Position numbers and translations under genes: made by a program. Shown one piece after another: positions 26,238 to 35,435 of a DNA stretch of 64,000 nucleotides. Each line of letters starts with the position of its first letter. Position 1 is the first letter of the stretch. Where the stretch lies: the NCBI GenBank assembly GCA_963678375.2, contig CAXXQH010000001.1:124001-188000 (forward strand), given 5' to 3'. The notes beneath the pieces were generated by a model. It was not told where the DNA came from and ran no database searches. It saw nothing but the letters and a program-made list of their open reading frames with translations. Source of the DNA: JAEKNW01 sp963678375 (lineage in GTDB: Bacteria > Cloacimonadota > Cloacimonadia > Cloacimonadales > JAFGVF01).

Positions 26238-28145
26238 ATGAATATTAAGATAAAATTGCCAGATGGTGCAATAAAAGAGTTTGAAAAAAAAGTAACTGTT
26301 TTAGATGTTGCTAAAAGCATAAGTGATGGTCTAGCAAACGCAAGTTTAGCTGGTATTGTTAATGGTAAGAAAGTAGATTTGGACTATCAAATCGAAAATG
26401 ATTCAGATGTAGCGATCATAACTTTTGCTTCTGAAGAAGGTCCTGATGTTTATTGGCATTCAACTGCCCATTTGATGGCACAAGCTGTTAAACAACTTTT
26501 TCCAGATGTTAAAGTTACTATTGGTCCAGCAATTGAAAATGGATTTTATTATGACTTCGATAGTGAAAAAGCTTTTTCAGATGAAGATTTAGAAAAAATC
26601 GAACAGAGGATGAAAGAGCTTTCAAAGGAAAAACTTCCTTATGTAAGAAAAGAAGTTACACGTAATGAAGCTATACAGATTTTTCAAGAAATGGACGAAC
26701 CATACAAATTAGAAATCCTACAAGCAATCCCTGAAGATGAGGTGCTAACTCTTTACTCCCAAGGAGATTTTACAGATTTATGTAGAGGACCTCACGTGCC
26801 TCATACCGGGAAGATAAAAGCTTTCAAATTACTACGTTCTTCTGGTGCTTATTGGAGAGGTGATGAAAATAATAAAATGCTTAAAAGAATTTATGGTATC
26901 TCCTTTCCATCTAAAAAAGATTTAAAAATTCATCTTAATAACTTAGAAGAAGCTAAGAAAAGAGACCATAGAAAAATTGGTAAAGAGTTAGATTTATTTT
27001 CTATAAATGATGATATAGGGCCAGGTCTAGTTTTATGGCATCCTAAAGGTGCTATGATTAGACATCAAATCGAAAGCTTTTGGAAAGAAAAACATTTGGA
27101 ATATGGCTATAACTTAGTTTATACACCTCACATAGGTAAAGGTCAACTCTGGGAAACAAGTGGTCATTTAAGTTTTTATAAAGAGGGAATGTATGATTCA
27201 ATGGAGATGGATGGTATAGATTATTATGTAAAACCAATGAATTGTCCTTTCCACATAATGATATATAAGTCTTCTAAAAGGTCTTATCGTGAATTACCGA
27301 TGAAACTAGCTGAGCTAGGTACTGTCTATCGTAATGAATTATCTGGAGCCCTTCATGGATTAATGAGAGTAAGGGGTTTTACTCAAGATGATGCCCATAT
27401 AATATGTACTCCCGATCAATTAGAAGAAGAAGTTGAAAAACTATTAGATTTTTCTCTTATGGTATTAGGAAAATTTGGTTTTGAGAATTTTGAAATATAT
27501 CTATCAACAATGCCAGAAAAATCAGTTGGTGATCCTGAAGAGTGGAAAACTGCAACTGAATCCTTGCGTAACGCAATAGAAAAGCATAAATTAGAATACA
27601 AAATTGATGAAGGTGGTGGAGCTTTTTATGGTCCTAAAATTGACATCAAGATTAAAGATGCTTTAAATCGATCTTGGCAATGTACTACTATACAATTTGA
27701 TTTTAACTTACCTACTAGATTTGAAATGGATTATATCGGTAGTGATAATCAACCTCATAGACCTTATATGATTCATAGAGCTCTATTAGGTTCAATAGAA
27801 AGATTTTTCGGAACATTAATTGAATATCATGCTGGAAACTTCCCCGTATGGCTCTGCCCTATTCAAGTTAAAATACTTCCTATATCAGACGCTACTTTAG
27901 GATATGCAAACGAAGTTCTAACTACTTTAAAAGCTCGTGGAATTAGAGCTGAAATTGATGAGAGAGCTGAAAAAATTAACTTCAAGGTAAGAGAAGCTGA
28001 GATCGCTAAAATACCTTATATGTTTGTATTAGGCGGAAAAGAAGCTGAAACTAAGAGTGTATCAGTAAGAAGACATACAAAAGGTAACTTGGGACTAATA
28101 ACTTTAGACCAAGCAATAAACTTAGTTCTAGAAGATAAAGAATAG
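26238..28145 (+). CDS. thrS: Threonyl-tRNA synthetase
   Basis: Charges tRNA-Thr (EC 6.1.1.3). The 635-residue protein has the full bacterial architecture: N-terminal TGS domain (residues 1-60), the editing domain with STAHLMAQAV (HxxxH-type metal site), class II core with MNCPFHI, RNELSGALHGLMRVRGFTQDDAH and the C-terminal motif 3 HRALLGSIERF, then the anticodon-binding domain. Zinc ligands Cys and two His are present. TGGAG precedes ATG and a strong terminator follows, so it ends this part of the unit. Confidence 0.97.
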   Translation: MNIKIKLPDGAIKEFEKKVTVLDVAKSISDGLANASLAGIVNGKKVDLDYQIENDSDVAIITFASEEGPDVYWHSTAHLMAQAVKQLFPDVKVTIGPAIENGFYYDFDSEKAFSDEDLEKIEQRMKELSKEKLPYVRKEVTRNEAIQIFQEMDEPYKLEILQAIPEDEVLTLYSQGDFTDLCRGPHVPHTGKIKAFKLLRSSGAYWRGDENNKMLKRIYGISFPSKKDLKIHLNNLEEAKKRDHRKIGKELDLFSINDDIGPGLVLWHPKGAMIRHQIESFWKEKHLEYGYNLVYTPHIGKGQLWETSGHLSFYKEGMYDSMEMDGIDYYVKPMNCPFHIMIYKSSKRSYRELPMKLAELGTVYRNELSGALHGLMRVRGFTQDDAHIICTPDQLEEEVEKLLDFSLMVLGKFGFENFEIYLSTMPEKSVGDPEEWKTATESLRNAIEKHKLEYKIDEGGGAFYGPKIDIKIKDALNRSWQCTTIQFDFNLPTRFEMDYIGSDNQPHRPYMIHRALLGSIERFFGTLIEYHAGNFPVWLCPIQVKILPISDATLGYANEVLTTLKARGIRAEIDERAEKINFKVREAEIAKIPYMFVLGGKEAETKSVSVRRHTKGNLGLITLDQAINLVLEDKE

Positions 28146-28167
28146 TAATAGGATAATATTATAAACG

Positions 28168-28195
28168 AATAATGCGGGTTAATTCCCGCATTATT
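28168..28195 (+). terminator. Rho-independent terminator of thrS
   Basis: AATAATGCGGG / CCCGCATTATT stem (11 bp) with a six-base TTAATT loop, 22 bases after the thrS stop, followed by a short T-rich stretch. Confidence 0.7.
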
Positions 28196-28214
28196 TCATA
28201 ACTAGGTGATCATA

Positions 28215-29180
28215 ATGGATAAATATATTAAAGATTTCAAACAAGAACTAATAAGTCAATCAGAGGCCTTGAAGATAGCTCATGATAAAGTAGATGATAA
28301 AGTTGTTCGAGCCTTAGATATTTTAATCAAGTGCAAAGGTAAAGTTGTTGTAACAGGTATGGGTAAAGCAGGATTAATAGCTAGAAAGATCTCTGCAACC
28401 CTTGCAAGTACAGGGACTACATCAATCTTCCTTCACCCTGCTGAAGGTATACATGGTGACTTAGGAATGCTTCAAAAAGAGGATGTGGTTATTGCTATAT
28501 CAAATAGTGGTAACACAGAAGAAGTAATATCAATTATACCTTATATTAAATTTAACAATATTCCACTTATTGCTCTAACAGGCAATATGGAATCCAGATT
28601 AGCAAAATATTCAGATGTTTCATTAGATTGTTCTGTACCTAAGGAATTTGAACAGCTTGGACTTATACCAACAGCAAGTACAACTGTTGAATTAGCTATG
28701 GGTGATGCATTGGCTGTAGCTCTCTTAAAAAAAAGAAAGTTTGCTTTAGAGGACTATGCTAAGTTCCATCCTGGAGGATCTATCGGGAAAAAACTTCTTT
28801 TAAAAGTCAAAGACTTAATGCATGTTGGACCAGAAATTCCCTTCACTAGTTATTCAGCTTCTATGGATATAGCTATTATGGAAATGACATCGAAAAAATT
28901 AGGATGTACGCTTGTTTGTCAGAATAATACCCTAATTGGTATTGTCACTGATGGAGATTTGAGAAGATTTTTACAAGAGGGTAATTCTAATATAAAAAAT
29001 TTTCCTGTGACAAAGGCTATGACAAAGGATCCTAAATATATCCAAGAAGATAGACTTGCAGTAGAAGCACTCAATCTCTTGGAGGACTTCAATATAACTG
29101 TCTTGCCTGTTTTGAATATAAATAAGGAACCAGTAGGTGTGATTCATCTTCATGATTTGATAAAAGCAGGTGTTGTATAG
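28215..29180 (+). CDS. kdsD: Arabinose-5-phosphate isomerase (KdsD/KpsF)
   Basis: Makes D-arabinose 5-phosphate, the precursor of KDO in LPS (EC 5.3.1.13). SIS domain in the first 180 residues (KVVVTGMGKAGLIARKISATLASTGT, HPAEGIHGDLGML, AISNSGNTEEV) and a CBS pair in the C-terminal half. The frame is open from a GTG at 28206, but AGGTG is better spaced for ATG at 28215, which I use (321 residues). Its stop is followed at once by the dtd ATG. With hldD this supports a KDO-heptose LPS. Confidence 0.93.
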   Translation: MDKYIKDFKQELISQSEALKIAHDKVDDKVVRALDILIKCKGKVVVTGMGKAGLIARKISATLASTGTTSIFLHPAEGIHGDLGMLQKEDVVIAISNSGNTEEVISIIPYIKFNNIPLIALTGNMESRLAKYSDVSLDCSVPKEFEQLGLIPTASTTVELAMGDALAVALLKKRKFALEDYAKFHPGGSIGKKLLLKVKDLMHVGPEIPFTSYSASMDIAIMEMTSKKLGCTLVCQNNTLIGIVTDGDLRRFLQEGNSNIKNFPVTKAMTKDPKYIQEDRLAVEALNLLEDFNITVLPVLNINKEPVGVIHLHDLIKAGVV

Positions 29181-29618
29181 ATGAGACTCTTAATCCAGAG
29201 AGTATCAAATGCTGCAGTTGTTGTAGATAACAATTTAATTTCCGAAATTAAGAATGGACTATTAGTTTTTATTGGTATATCTGCTGATGATAATGAATCA
29301 ACTATTGACTGGTTAGTGAATAAGTTATTAAATCTAAGAATTTTTGAAGATGATACTGGGAAAATGAATTTATCAGTTTCTGATTTAAACTATGATATTA
29401 TGATCATTTCTCAATTCACTCTTTATGCTAATTGTAAAAGAGGTAGAAGACCAGACTTTACAAATGCAGGTAAGCCTGAGCAAGCTGAGAAATTGTATAA
29501 CTCCTTTATAAAAGAACTCGAAAGTAAATATAAAGCACCAAAAACAGGCATTTTCGGTGCTGATATGAAAGTATCACTATTAAATGATGGTCCAGTAACT
29601 ATTATTCTTGAGAAGTAG
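29181..29618 (+). CDS. dtd: D-aminoacyl-tRNA deacylase (DTD)
   Basis: Removes D-amino acids (and glycine mischarges) from tRNA. The 145-residue protein has the family's two signature motifs: MIISQFTL (SQxT) near residue 78 and LLNDGPVTIIL (GPVT, cis-Pro) at the C-terminus, plus RVSNAAVVVDN at the start. It begins directly after the kdsD stop. Its 3' end overlaps that of the convergent YD-like gene by 17 bases. Confidence 0.95.
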   Translation: MRLLIQRVSNAAVVVDNNLISEIKNGLLVFIGISADDNESTIDWLVNKLLNLRIFEDDTGKMNLSVSDLNYDIMIISQFTLYANCKRGRRPDFTNAGKPEQAEKLYNSFIKELESKYKAPKTGIFGADMKVSLLNDGPVTIILEK

Positions 29619-30702
29619 TTTCCTCTTCAATATCATCTTCTACTGTTCCTTCATTATTATTTTCATCATCTTGTAATTCATAAATGTCACGTTCTTCAAT
29701 TAACATATTTTCTTTTTCAATTCTTTTTTTCTCTTCTTTTTCTGCTTTTTCTCTTTCTCTATCTTTTTTCTCTTTTAGTTTTTCTAACCTCTTAGCATCT
29801 TTTTCAGCTTTTTCAGATAACTTAGCTTGAAGATTACTTCTTGCATCATCCCCTCGATGAAACTCATCATTTATATACTCATAACCTTCATAATAAATCT
29901 CTCGTTTCATTATTAATTCTTCAATACCACCAAAATCATTTGATTTTTCGAATATTGTTTCTAAAGTAAGTCTATTGAGGATATCATAAGTAAAGTTTTC
30001 AACAATAGAACGATTATTTTTGAAGTTTATTGTAGCTTTCTTGATTAAATTATCATTATTATCATAATCATATTCAACTACCGTAATTAGAGTATCTTGA
30101 TAATCAATTTTACGTTGGGAATCAATTCTATAATTATCATCATAATAAAAATAGTCGTAATAAACAGGGAAACCATCATAATCATAGGTGATAATTTTCT
30201 CTATTCTTCCGTCCGGAAACTTGTACTTAATATCAGAGTAAAGAGGATAACCAGCATCATTATAATACTCGTATTTCGTTTCATTTTTGTTAGGATCTGT
30301 TGTACTTATTGTTCTTCTAAGAAGTTTTCCACCCCAAGAATACAAGGTCTCTTCAGTATCTCCATGGTCATTCAAATATTCAGTTGTGTATCTTTCTGTA
30401 ATCACATTGTGAGTACTGAAAAAAGATCTAACATCTAAGGTGTCTGAATAAGAAAAGGTATAATATCCTTGATAAGAATCATTACCACCATAGCTCTGAA
30501 TTTCCTTAATTCTGCCATCTGGATAGAATTCATAATACTTTTTTGTTGTAATATATGTTCTTTGTAAGTCATATTCTGGTAAGATTCGGTGGGTTTTAAC
30601 ATAACAATGTTCAACATCTGTAAAGAGTTCTAAGGGTAACTCTTGAGTTAATAGCACTTGTAGTAATATTGAATACAAAATTACTAAGAAATATTTTTTC
30701 AT
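29602..30702 (-). CDS. Exported YD-repeat-like protein with charged C-terminal tail
   Basis: A 366-residue protein with a signal peptide (MKKYFLVILYSILLQVLLTQ) and a long series of short Tyr/Asp-rich strands (YYEFYPDGRIKEI, YEYYNDAGYPLYSD, YKFPDGRIEKI, YDYDGFPVYYDY, YDYDNNDNLIKKA, YDILNRLTLE), resembling the YD/RHS type and bacterial MORN-like antitoxin repeats. The last ~90 residues are a highly charged Lys/Glu helix followed by an acidic tail. No enzyme motif is visible. Convergent with dtd; the downstream gene order suggests it is transcribed after the PASTA gene. Function unknown. Confidence 0.65.
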   Translation of the reverse strand: MKKYFLVILYSILLQVLLTQELPLELFTDVEHCYVKTHRILPEYDLQRTYITTKKYYEFYPDGRIKEIQSYGGNDSYQGYYTFSYSDTLDVRSFFSTHNVITERYTTEYLNDHGDTEETLYSWGGKLLRRTISTTDPNKNETKYEYYNDAGYPLYSDIKYKFPDGRIEKIITYDYDGFPVYYDYFYYDDNYRIDSQRKIDYQDTLITVVEYDYDNNDNLIKKATINFKNNRSIVENFTYDILNRLTLETIFEKSNDFGGIEELIMKREIYYEGYEYINDEFHRGDDARSNLQAKLSEKAEKDAKRLEKLKEKKDREREKAEKEEKKRIEKENMLIEERDIYELQDDENNNEGTVEDDIEEETTSQE

Positions 30703-30737
30703 ATCAAGTTCCTTTGTAAGACTTTTATTTTAGCCTA

Positions 30738-31379
30738 TTAATTATCTTCTAAGATTTCCTCTATAGTTGAATATTCTTTATCTTGAGTTCTCTCGTTTAC
30801 TTCCTCGTCTTCATCAATACTGGTTTGGTTCTCGCCATTTTCTTCAATATCTTCTATTTCAGACTCAATATATAACTTTACAGAACTTCCTTTAAGAACT
30901 TTTGATCCGACTTCAGGTACCACTTCAACAACACTATTTTGTTCATAAAGTCCGTAATTTTTCTTAATCAATTCTACTTCTAAACCTATTTGCTTCAAAC
31001 GTGAACTAGCATTAATAGCATTCTCTTGGAGAATCAAAGGGATTACAACAAGTTGTCCCCCACTACTTACCTCAAGTTTAATCCTACTTCTATTCTTAAC
31101 TAATTTACCAGCATTAGGATACTGTGATATTACGGTATTATCAGCATATTTTGGAGTTTTAATCCATTCTATTGCTAAAGAATCATTTATAACAAAGCCA
31201 CTTTCCTTTAACATTTTTTTAGCCTGTGAAAGCTCTTGATTTTCCACATTAGGAACTTTAACTTTTTCACCAATATCTAATTTTGCTGGAATTATTACTT
31301 TCGTAGTTATAAATAAAACAACTAATACAAATATTATAAACAATAAAACTGCGATAGCAAATGCTTTTATATGTCTCAT
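30738..31379 (-). CDS. Membrane-anchored PASTA-domain protein
   Basis: A 213-residue protein: one N-terminal TM segment (FAIAVLLFIIFVLVVLFI) and two PASTA domains. The first is KVPNVENQELSQAKKMLKESGF with VISQYPNAGKLVKNRSRIKLEVS; the second is VVIPLILQENAINASSRLKQIGLEVELI with VVEVVPEVGSKVLKGSSVKLYIE. PASTA domains bind peptidoglycan or beta-lactams in kinases and PBPs; here there is no kinase or transpeptidase domain. A long acidic tail follows. It follows rsmB by three bases, as commonly seen downstream of sun/rsmB in several phyla. Confidence 0.85.
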   Translation of the reverse strand: MRHIKAFAIAVLLFIIFVLVVLFITTKVIIPAKLDIGEKVKVPNVENQELSQAKKMLKESGFVINDSLAIEWIKTPKYADNTVISQYPNAGKLVKNRSRIKLEVSSGGQLVVIPLILQENAINASSRLKQIGLEVELIKKNYGLYEQNSVVEVVPEVGSKVLKGSSVKLYIESEIEDIEENGENQTSIDEDEEVNERTQDKEYSTIEEILEDN

Positions 31380-31382
31380 TAT

Positions 31383-32699
31383 TTAACTTATCCTTTTTAA
31401 TTTTGCTGCAAAGGCACCATCCATTAAGTGTACATGGGGAATAGTTTTGAGATAACCATTTTGTGTATAGGAATCATCAAGAAATTCATTAGCATTGATA
31501 AGTTTAAAATTCGGATGTTTTTTTAAAAACTTTTCTATTTGCTCTTCATTCTCAACAGGATTCATTGTACAAGTTGAATAGATTAAATAGCCATTTAATC
31601 TAATAAATTTAGCTGCATAGTTCAGAGCAGAACTTTGTAATTTCAAAAGTTCATTATACCTTTGGTGTGATTGCCATCTTAGTTCAGATTTTTTACCTAG
31701 GACACCCCAACCTGAACAAGGCACATCTATTAATACTTTATCATAAGCAGGGGCGATAGGTCCATAACTTAAAGCATCTTGTGTTACCAGTTTAATATTG
31801 GTTAACTGCAATCTCTCGATAGCTTGCTTGATAAGTTTTACTTTTTTAGGAAATTTGTCAATTGCAATGATTTGCCCAGTATTATCTAACAGTTCCGCCA
31901 TATATGATGATTTTCCTCCAGGACCAGCAAACATATCCAAGATGTTATCATCTCGTTGAGGTGAGACTAAATCCACAACTAAAGCAGCTGCAGCATCTTG
32001 AATTGAATAATAACCCTCAGAGAAGGCTACATCATCTAATACTACTTGTGCTTTATCAGCTTTAAATACATTTGCAACTCCAGGATAGGTAGTTAGTCTT
32101 ACACCTCTTTTCTCAAAATATGGGATCAGTTTTTCAATTGAAGTAGCAATATTATTTACCCTAATGTTTATTTCTGGAAACTCATTGAAATACATTGCTA
32201 AATATTCAGTATCTTCCAAGCCAAAAATTGGTATCCATTTCTCGATTAAATCTTTGGGGTAGGAATGTTCAATTGAAATCCTCTCTATATCATCTTTTGG
32301 TAGCTCAATATTTGGGTTTCTTAAGAAGTTTCTTAGAACTGCATTAATGAAATCAGCAGTATTCTGACTGAACATCTCTTTAGCTAGTTCAACAGTAGTA
32401 TCAACAGCTGAATGATCAGGTACACTATCAAGATATTTAATCTGGAATAACCCTAAATATAAAAGTATCTTAATCTTTAAATCTGTTTTTTTAAATTTAC
32501 TCTCTTCTGTAAGTTGTTGACATATATATTCTAATAACAGCTTTCTCTTTATTACTCCTTTAACTAGAGTATAAAAGAACTCGTGATTACCATTATTCTT
32601 TTTTATCTTTTTAGCTTCATTGTTTAATAAACTAGAAGACATCTCATTGTTTTTCAATACTTTATTTATTACTTTATAAGCATGTTTTCTTTCTAACAT
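31383..32699 (-). CDS. rsmB: 16S rRNA (cytosine967-C5)-methyltransferase RsmB
   Basis: Methylates C967 of 16S rRNA (EC 2.1.1.176). N-terminal NusB-like part (DHSAVDTTVELAKEMFSQNTADFINAVLRNFLR), then the Rossmann domain with DMFAGPGGKSSYMAELL, DVPCSGWGVLGKKSELRW and YSTCTMNPVENEEQI, which has the two family cysteines (PC and TC). 438 residues. Lies between ruvA and the PASTA gene with gaps of three bases. Confidence 0.95.
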   Translation of the reverse strand: MLERKHAYKVINKVLKNNEMSSSLLNNEAKKIKKNNGNHEFFYTLVKGVIKRKLLLEYICQQLTEESKFKKTDLKIKILLYLGLFQIKYLDSVPDHSAVDTTVELAKEMFSQNTADFINAVLRNFLRNPNIELPKDDIERISIEHSYPKDLIEKWIPIFGLEDTEYLAMYFNEFPEINIRVNNIATSIEKLIPYFEKRGVRLTTYPGVANVFKADKAQVVLDDVAFSEGYYSIQDAAAALVVDLVSPQRDDNILDMFAGPGGKSSYMAELLDNTGQIIAIDKFPKKVKLIKQAIERLQLTNIKLVTQDALSYGPIAPAYDKVLIDVPCSGWGVLGKKSELRWQSHQRYNELLKLQSSALNYAAKFIRLNGYLIYSTCTMNPVENEEQIEKFLKKHPNFKLINANEFLDDSYTQNGYLKTIPHVHLMDGAFAAKLKRIS

Positions 32700-32702
32700 T
32701 TT

Positions 32703-33299
32703 TTAACCCTTTTTATAAAGACTTCTAATACTTTTCTTTATTAACTCTTCAACTCCAATGTCTGGCTCTTCTTTAATTATTTCTTGCAGGGCTCTTCTTA
32801 TTTCGAATGCTTTATATCCTAATGTAATCAAAGCATTTTCAGCTTCTTTGGCAACATCATTTAGTTTAGTCGAACCAATAGCATCTCCCTGAATCTCAAT
32901 ATCACTAACTTTATCTTTAAGCTCAATTATCAATCGCTGTGCTGTCTTTTTACCTAGTCCAGGGACTTTAGATAATAATGAATAATCATCATTTAAAATT
33001 GAATTGATGATAGTTGAAACAGGTAAGGCTGAAAGCATTGATAATGCAATTTTTGGACCTACTCTCGATATGGATATTAGCTTACGAAAAAGTTCTTTCT
33101 CTTCAGAAGAAATGAAACCAAATAACCTAGTTCCTTCATCAGTTTGATGAAAATGAATTAAAAGTTTTACTTGATTTAATCTTCGAATTTTCTCATAAGT
33201 ACTCAATGGTATCTCGACTTCATAACCGACACCGTTACAATCAATAACACAATATATTGGATTTAACTCTGTAACATTACCATTCAAGTAGTTAAACAT
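32703..33299 (-). CDS. ruvA: Holliday junction DNA helicase subunit RuvA
   Basis: Binds Holliday junctions and loads RuvB for branch migration. The 198-residue protein has the OB-fold domain start MFNYLNGNV, then LISISRVGPKIALSMLSAL and LSKVPGLGKKTAQRLIIELKDK (two HhH motifs), and the C-terminal domain ALITLGYKAFEIRRAL that contacts RuvB. It overlaps the end of an inserted methyltransferase gene by eight bases. ruvB is not in the window. Confidence 0.95.
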   Translation of the reverse strand: MFNYLNGNVTELNPIYCVIDCNGVGYEVEIPLSTYEKIRRLNQVKLLIHFHQTDEGTRLFGFISSEEKELFRKLISISRVGPKIALSMLSALPVSTIINSILNDDYSLLSKVPGLGKKTAQRLIIELKDKVSDIEIQGDAIGSTKLNDVAKEAENALITLGYKAFEIRRALQEIIKEEPDIGVEELIKKSIRSLYKKG

Positions 33300-34080
33300 T
33301 TGTTTCCCTCTTTTTTAAAACTGAATAACATGTAGTACTATAGAAATTTCTCAAGTGTTTTATCTTCTTAAAAAAGTTAGTAAGAATGATTGGTTTAATT
33401 TTGAATTTTATTTCATAATTTGGATTTATAAAATATAATCTTAAATCTTTTAGGATTAATTTTTGTCCAGTTACAAGCTTTTCAAAATACTCTATAGTGA
33501 CCTTAGTATCTCTTAACTCAATTAACTCTTTTATAACTAAGTCTTTTTCACCTGAAAGGATTAACAAACCATTATAGAAATCCACTGGTAGCAGGTGTAT
33601 AAAAGGTATTTTTGATATTATTGAATTAAGCATTTGTTGATGGCCACCGAATGGATTTTGCCAAGGTGGAAATGCAACAAAGATAAGTCCATCATCTTTT
33701 AAATGATTATAGCTGTAAGCTAACAACTTATTATGATCATCAACATGTTCAATAACATCTCTGAAGAATATCAAATCAAATTCTCCTAATGACGTAATAT
33801 CAAAAATATTTTGTGAATATAAACTACACTGCTTATTATCAATATAGTTTGCTAAGTATTTTTTACCATTGTCGATTTTGTCTTTAGCTATATCAACCCC
33901 AACTACTTGACATCCATTCTCTAAGAAAGGAAGAAGATTACCTCCTTCACCACATCCAATTTCTAAAACACGTATTTCATGGGTGTTAATAAAATCATTT
34001 ATATAAGGTATTACATATTTCTGGGTAGTATAGACCTGCTCATTAAAATATTTCTTTCTATCTTTATGTCTCTTTTGCAT
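33292..34080 (-). CDS. Class I SAM-dependent methyltransferase located between ruvC and ruvA
   Basis: A 262-residue protein with the UbiG/UbiE-like core: VLEIGCGEGGNLLPFLENGCQVVGVDIA (motif I), FDLIFFRDVIEHVDDHNKLL and HLKDDGLIFVAFPPW. The C-terminal half is unusual and could recognise the substrate. The gene overlaps ruvC by 17 bases and ruvA by eight, so it sits tightly in the operon, where normally ruvC and ruvA are adjacent. Substrate unknown; a small-molecule or sugar/lipid target is as likely as DNA. Confidence 0.82.
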   Translation of the reverse strand: MQKRHKDRKKYFNEQVYTTQKYVIPYINDFINTHEIRVLEIGCGEGGNLLPFLENGCQVVGVDIAKDKIDNGKKYLANYIDNKQCSLYSQNIFDITSLGEFDLIFFRDVIEHVDDHNKLLAYSYNHLKDDGLIFVAFPPWQNPFGGHQQMLNSIISKIPFIHLLPVDFYNGLLILSGEKDLVIKELIELRDTKVTIEYFEKLVTGQKLILKDLRLYFINPNYEIKFKIKPIILTNFFKKIKHLRNFYSTTCYSVLKKRETNV

Positions 34081-34579
34081 ATCCAGCTTCTATTAAATTT
34101 ATATTTCCAAATTTCATTTTATTGTAATGAGTATAAGCTACAGCTAAGGCATCAGATGCATCTTCAGATTGAATATCTTCTTTAAGACCAATGATTTTCT
34201 GAATCATTTGCCTAACTTGTAACTTACTGCCATTTCCATTTCCAGTAACAGCTTTTTTAACTTCTCTAGGTGAATATTCAAAAACTCTTATATGAGATAA
34301 AGCACATGCTTGAAGTATTACACCTCTAGCATGTGCTAAAGTTATTGCAGACTGAATATTTTTTCCATAGAAAATAGTTTCAACTACAGCGATATCAGGT
34401 TTATATTCATCAATAATAGTCGATATCTCTTGAGATAATTTAGCTAGCTTTCCACTTAATTTTATTTTTGGACTTAACTTGATAACATCACAACCAGCGG
34501 CTACTACTCGTTTATGTTCAACCTGTATGATACCATAGCCACAGAATCTGCTGCCAGGATCAAAACCAATAATTATCAT
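34064..34579 (-). CDS. ruvC: Crossover junction endodeoxyribonuclease RuvC
   Basis: Cuts Holliday junctions (EC 3.1.21.10). The 171-residue protein shows the RNase H-like active site: Asp7 (IIGFDPGSRFCGYG), Glu of AVVETIFYGKN and Asp residues of SEDASDALAVAYTH. Also typical are HARGVILQACAL and YSPREVKKAVTGNG. It begins right after the yebC stop (TAAATG). The yebC-ruvC order is widespread in bacteria. Confidence 0.96.
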   Translation of the reverse strand: MIIIGFDPGSRFCGYGIIQVEHKRVVAAGCDVIKLSPKIKLSGKLAKLSQEISTIIDEYKPDIAVVETIFYGKNIQSAITLAHARGVILQACALSHIRVFEYSPREVKKAVTGNGNGSKLQVRQMIQKIIGLKEDIQSEDASDALAVAYTHYNKMKFGNINLIEAGYAKET

Positions 34580-35329
34580 TTATTCTTGGTTTAATTTTTC
34601 CATTATTTCGTCAGAGATATCAAAGTTGGCCCATACTTTTTGAGTATCATCTAAATCATCAAGATGATCTAAAAGTTTCATTAGCTTTTCAGCAACATCA
34701 TCAGCATTTACTGTTGTTTTAGGTACTTTTATCAAAGCAGGTTCTTGCGGTTCATAACCAGCATCTTCAAAGTTTTTCATGACTGTATGGAAGTCAGAAG
34801 ATACTGTATAAACTTCATACATATCATCTTCTAATTTGACATCTTCAGCACCCGCTTCAAGAGCTTCCATCATAAATTCATCCTCATCTTTACCTTCTGC
34901 AGGTATAAGGAAAAAGCCTTTTTGTTCAAAGTTCCATGAAACAGATCCTGATTCTGCCATTGAACCACCATATTTCCCTAAAGTGTGTCTAACTTCAGCA
35001 ACTGTTCTATTTTTATTATCAGTAGTACAATCGATCAATATTGCTACACCACCATGTCCATATCCTTCATAGGTGATTTCTTCATAGACAACACCTTCAA
35101 TTTCTCCAGTACCTCTTTTGATAGCACGTTCAATATTGTCTTTTGGCATATTTTGAGAACGAGCAGCTTGAACAGCTGTTCTTAGGCGAGGATTTGATTC
35201 TAAATCACTTCCCCCCATACGAGCAGCGATAACAATTTCTTTACCTAGTTTAGTAAATACTTTTCCACGTTTTGCGTCAGCAGCACCTTTTTTATGTTTT
35301 ATCGAACTCCACTTATTATGTCCAGACAT
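34580..35329 (-). CDS. yebC: YebC/PmpR-family protein (TACO1-like)
   Basis: Conserved protein described as a transcriptional regulator and, in more recent work, as a factor that helps ribosomes through polyproline or similar stalling sequences. The start MSGHNKWSSIKHKKGAADAKRGKVF is nearly invariant; 249 residues is normal. It has an AGAGGAAA ribosome-binding site and heads the yebC-ruvC-methyltransferase-ruvA-rsmB-PASTA unit. A TTGACA promoter lies upstream (35407-35434). Confidence 0.95.
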   Translation of the reverse strand: MSGHNKWSSIKHKKGAADAKRGKVFTKLGKEIVIAARMGGSDLESNPRLRTAVQAARSQNMPKDNIERAIKRGTGEIEGVVYEEITYEGYGHGGVAILIDCTTDNKNRTVAEVRHTLGKYGGSMAESGSVSWNFEQKGFFLIPAEGKDEDEFMMEALEAGAEDVKLEDDMYEVYTVSSDFHTVMKNFEDAGYEPQEPALIKVPKTTVNADDVAEKLMKLLDHLDDLDDTQKVWANFDISDEIMEKLNQE

Positions 35330-35358
35330 TGTTTTTCCTCTCTAATTGAATTTTTAAA

Positions 35359-35381
35359 GAGCCGACTATATAAGTCGGCTC
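35359..35381 (-). terminator. Hairpin terminator after fusA2, also in the yebC leader
   Basis: GAGCCGACT / AGTCGGCTC, 9-bp perfect stem with a five-base loop, 55 bases after the fusA2-like stop. On the minus strand it is followed by TTTAAAAA, a weak T-tract. It lies between the yebC promoter candidate and the yebC start. Confidence 0.6.
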
Positions 35382-35406
35382 ATTTAATATTACCTGTTAT
35401 TAGTTA

Positions 35407-35434
35407 AATTTATTTTGATTAGTTTTTTTGTCAA
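35407..35434 (-). promoter_or_regulatory. Candidate promoter for the yebC-ruv unit
   Basis: Minus strand TTGACA (35434-35429), 16-base spacer, TAAATT (35412-35407). It starts one base past the EF-G-like gene stop and upstream of that gene's terminator hairpin. Confidence 0.45.
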
Positions 35435-35435
35435 T

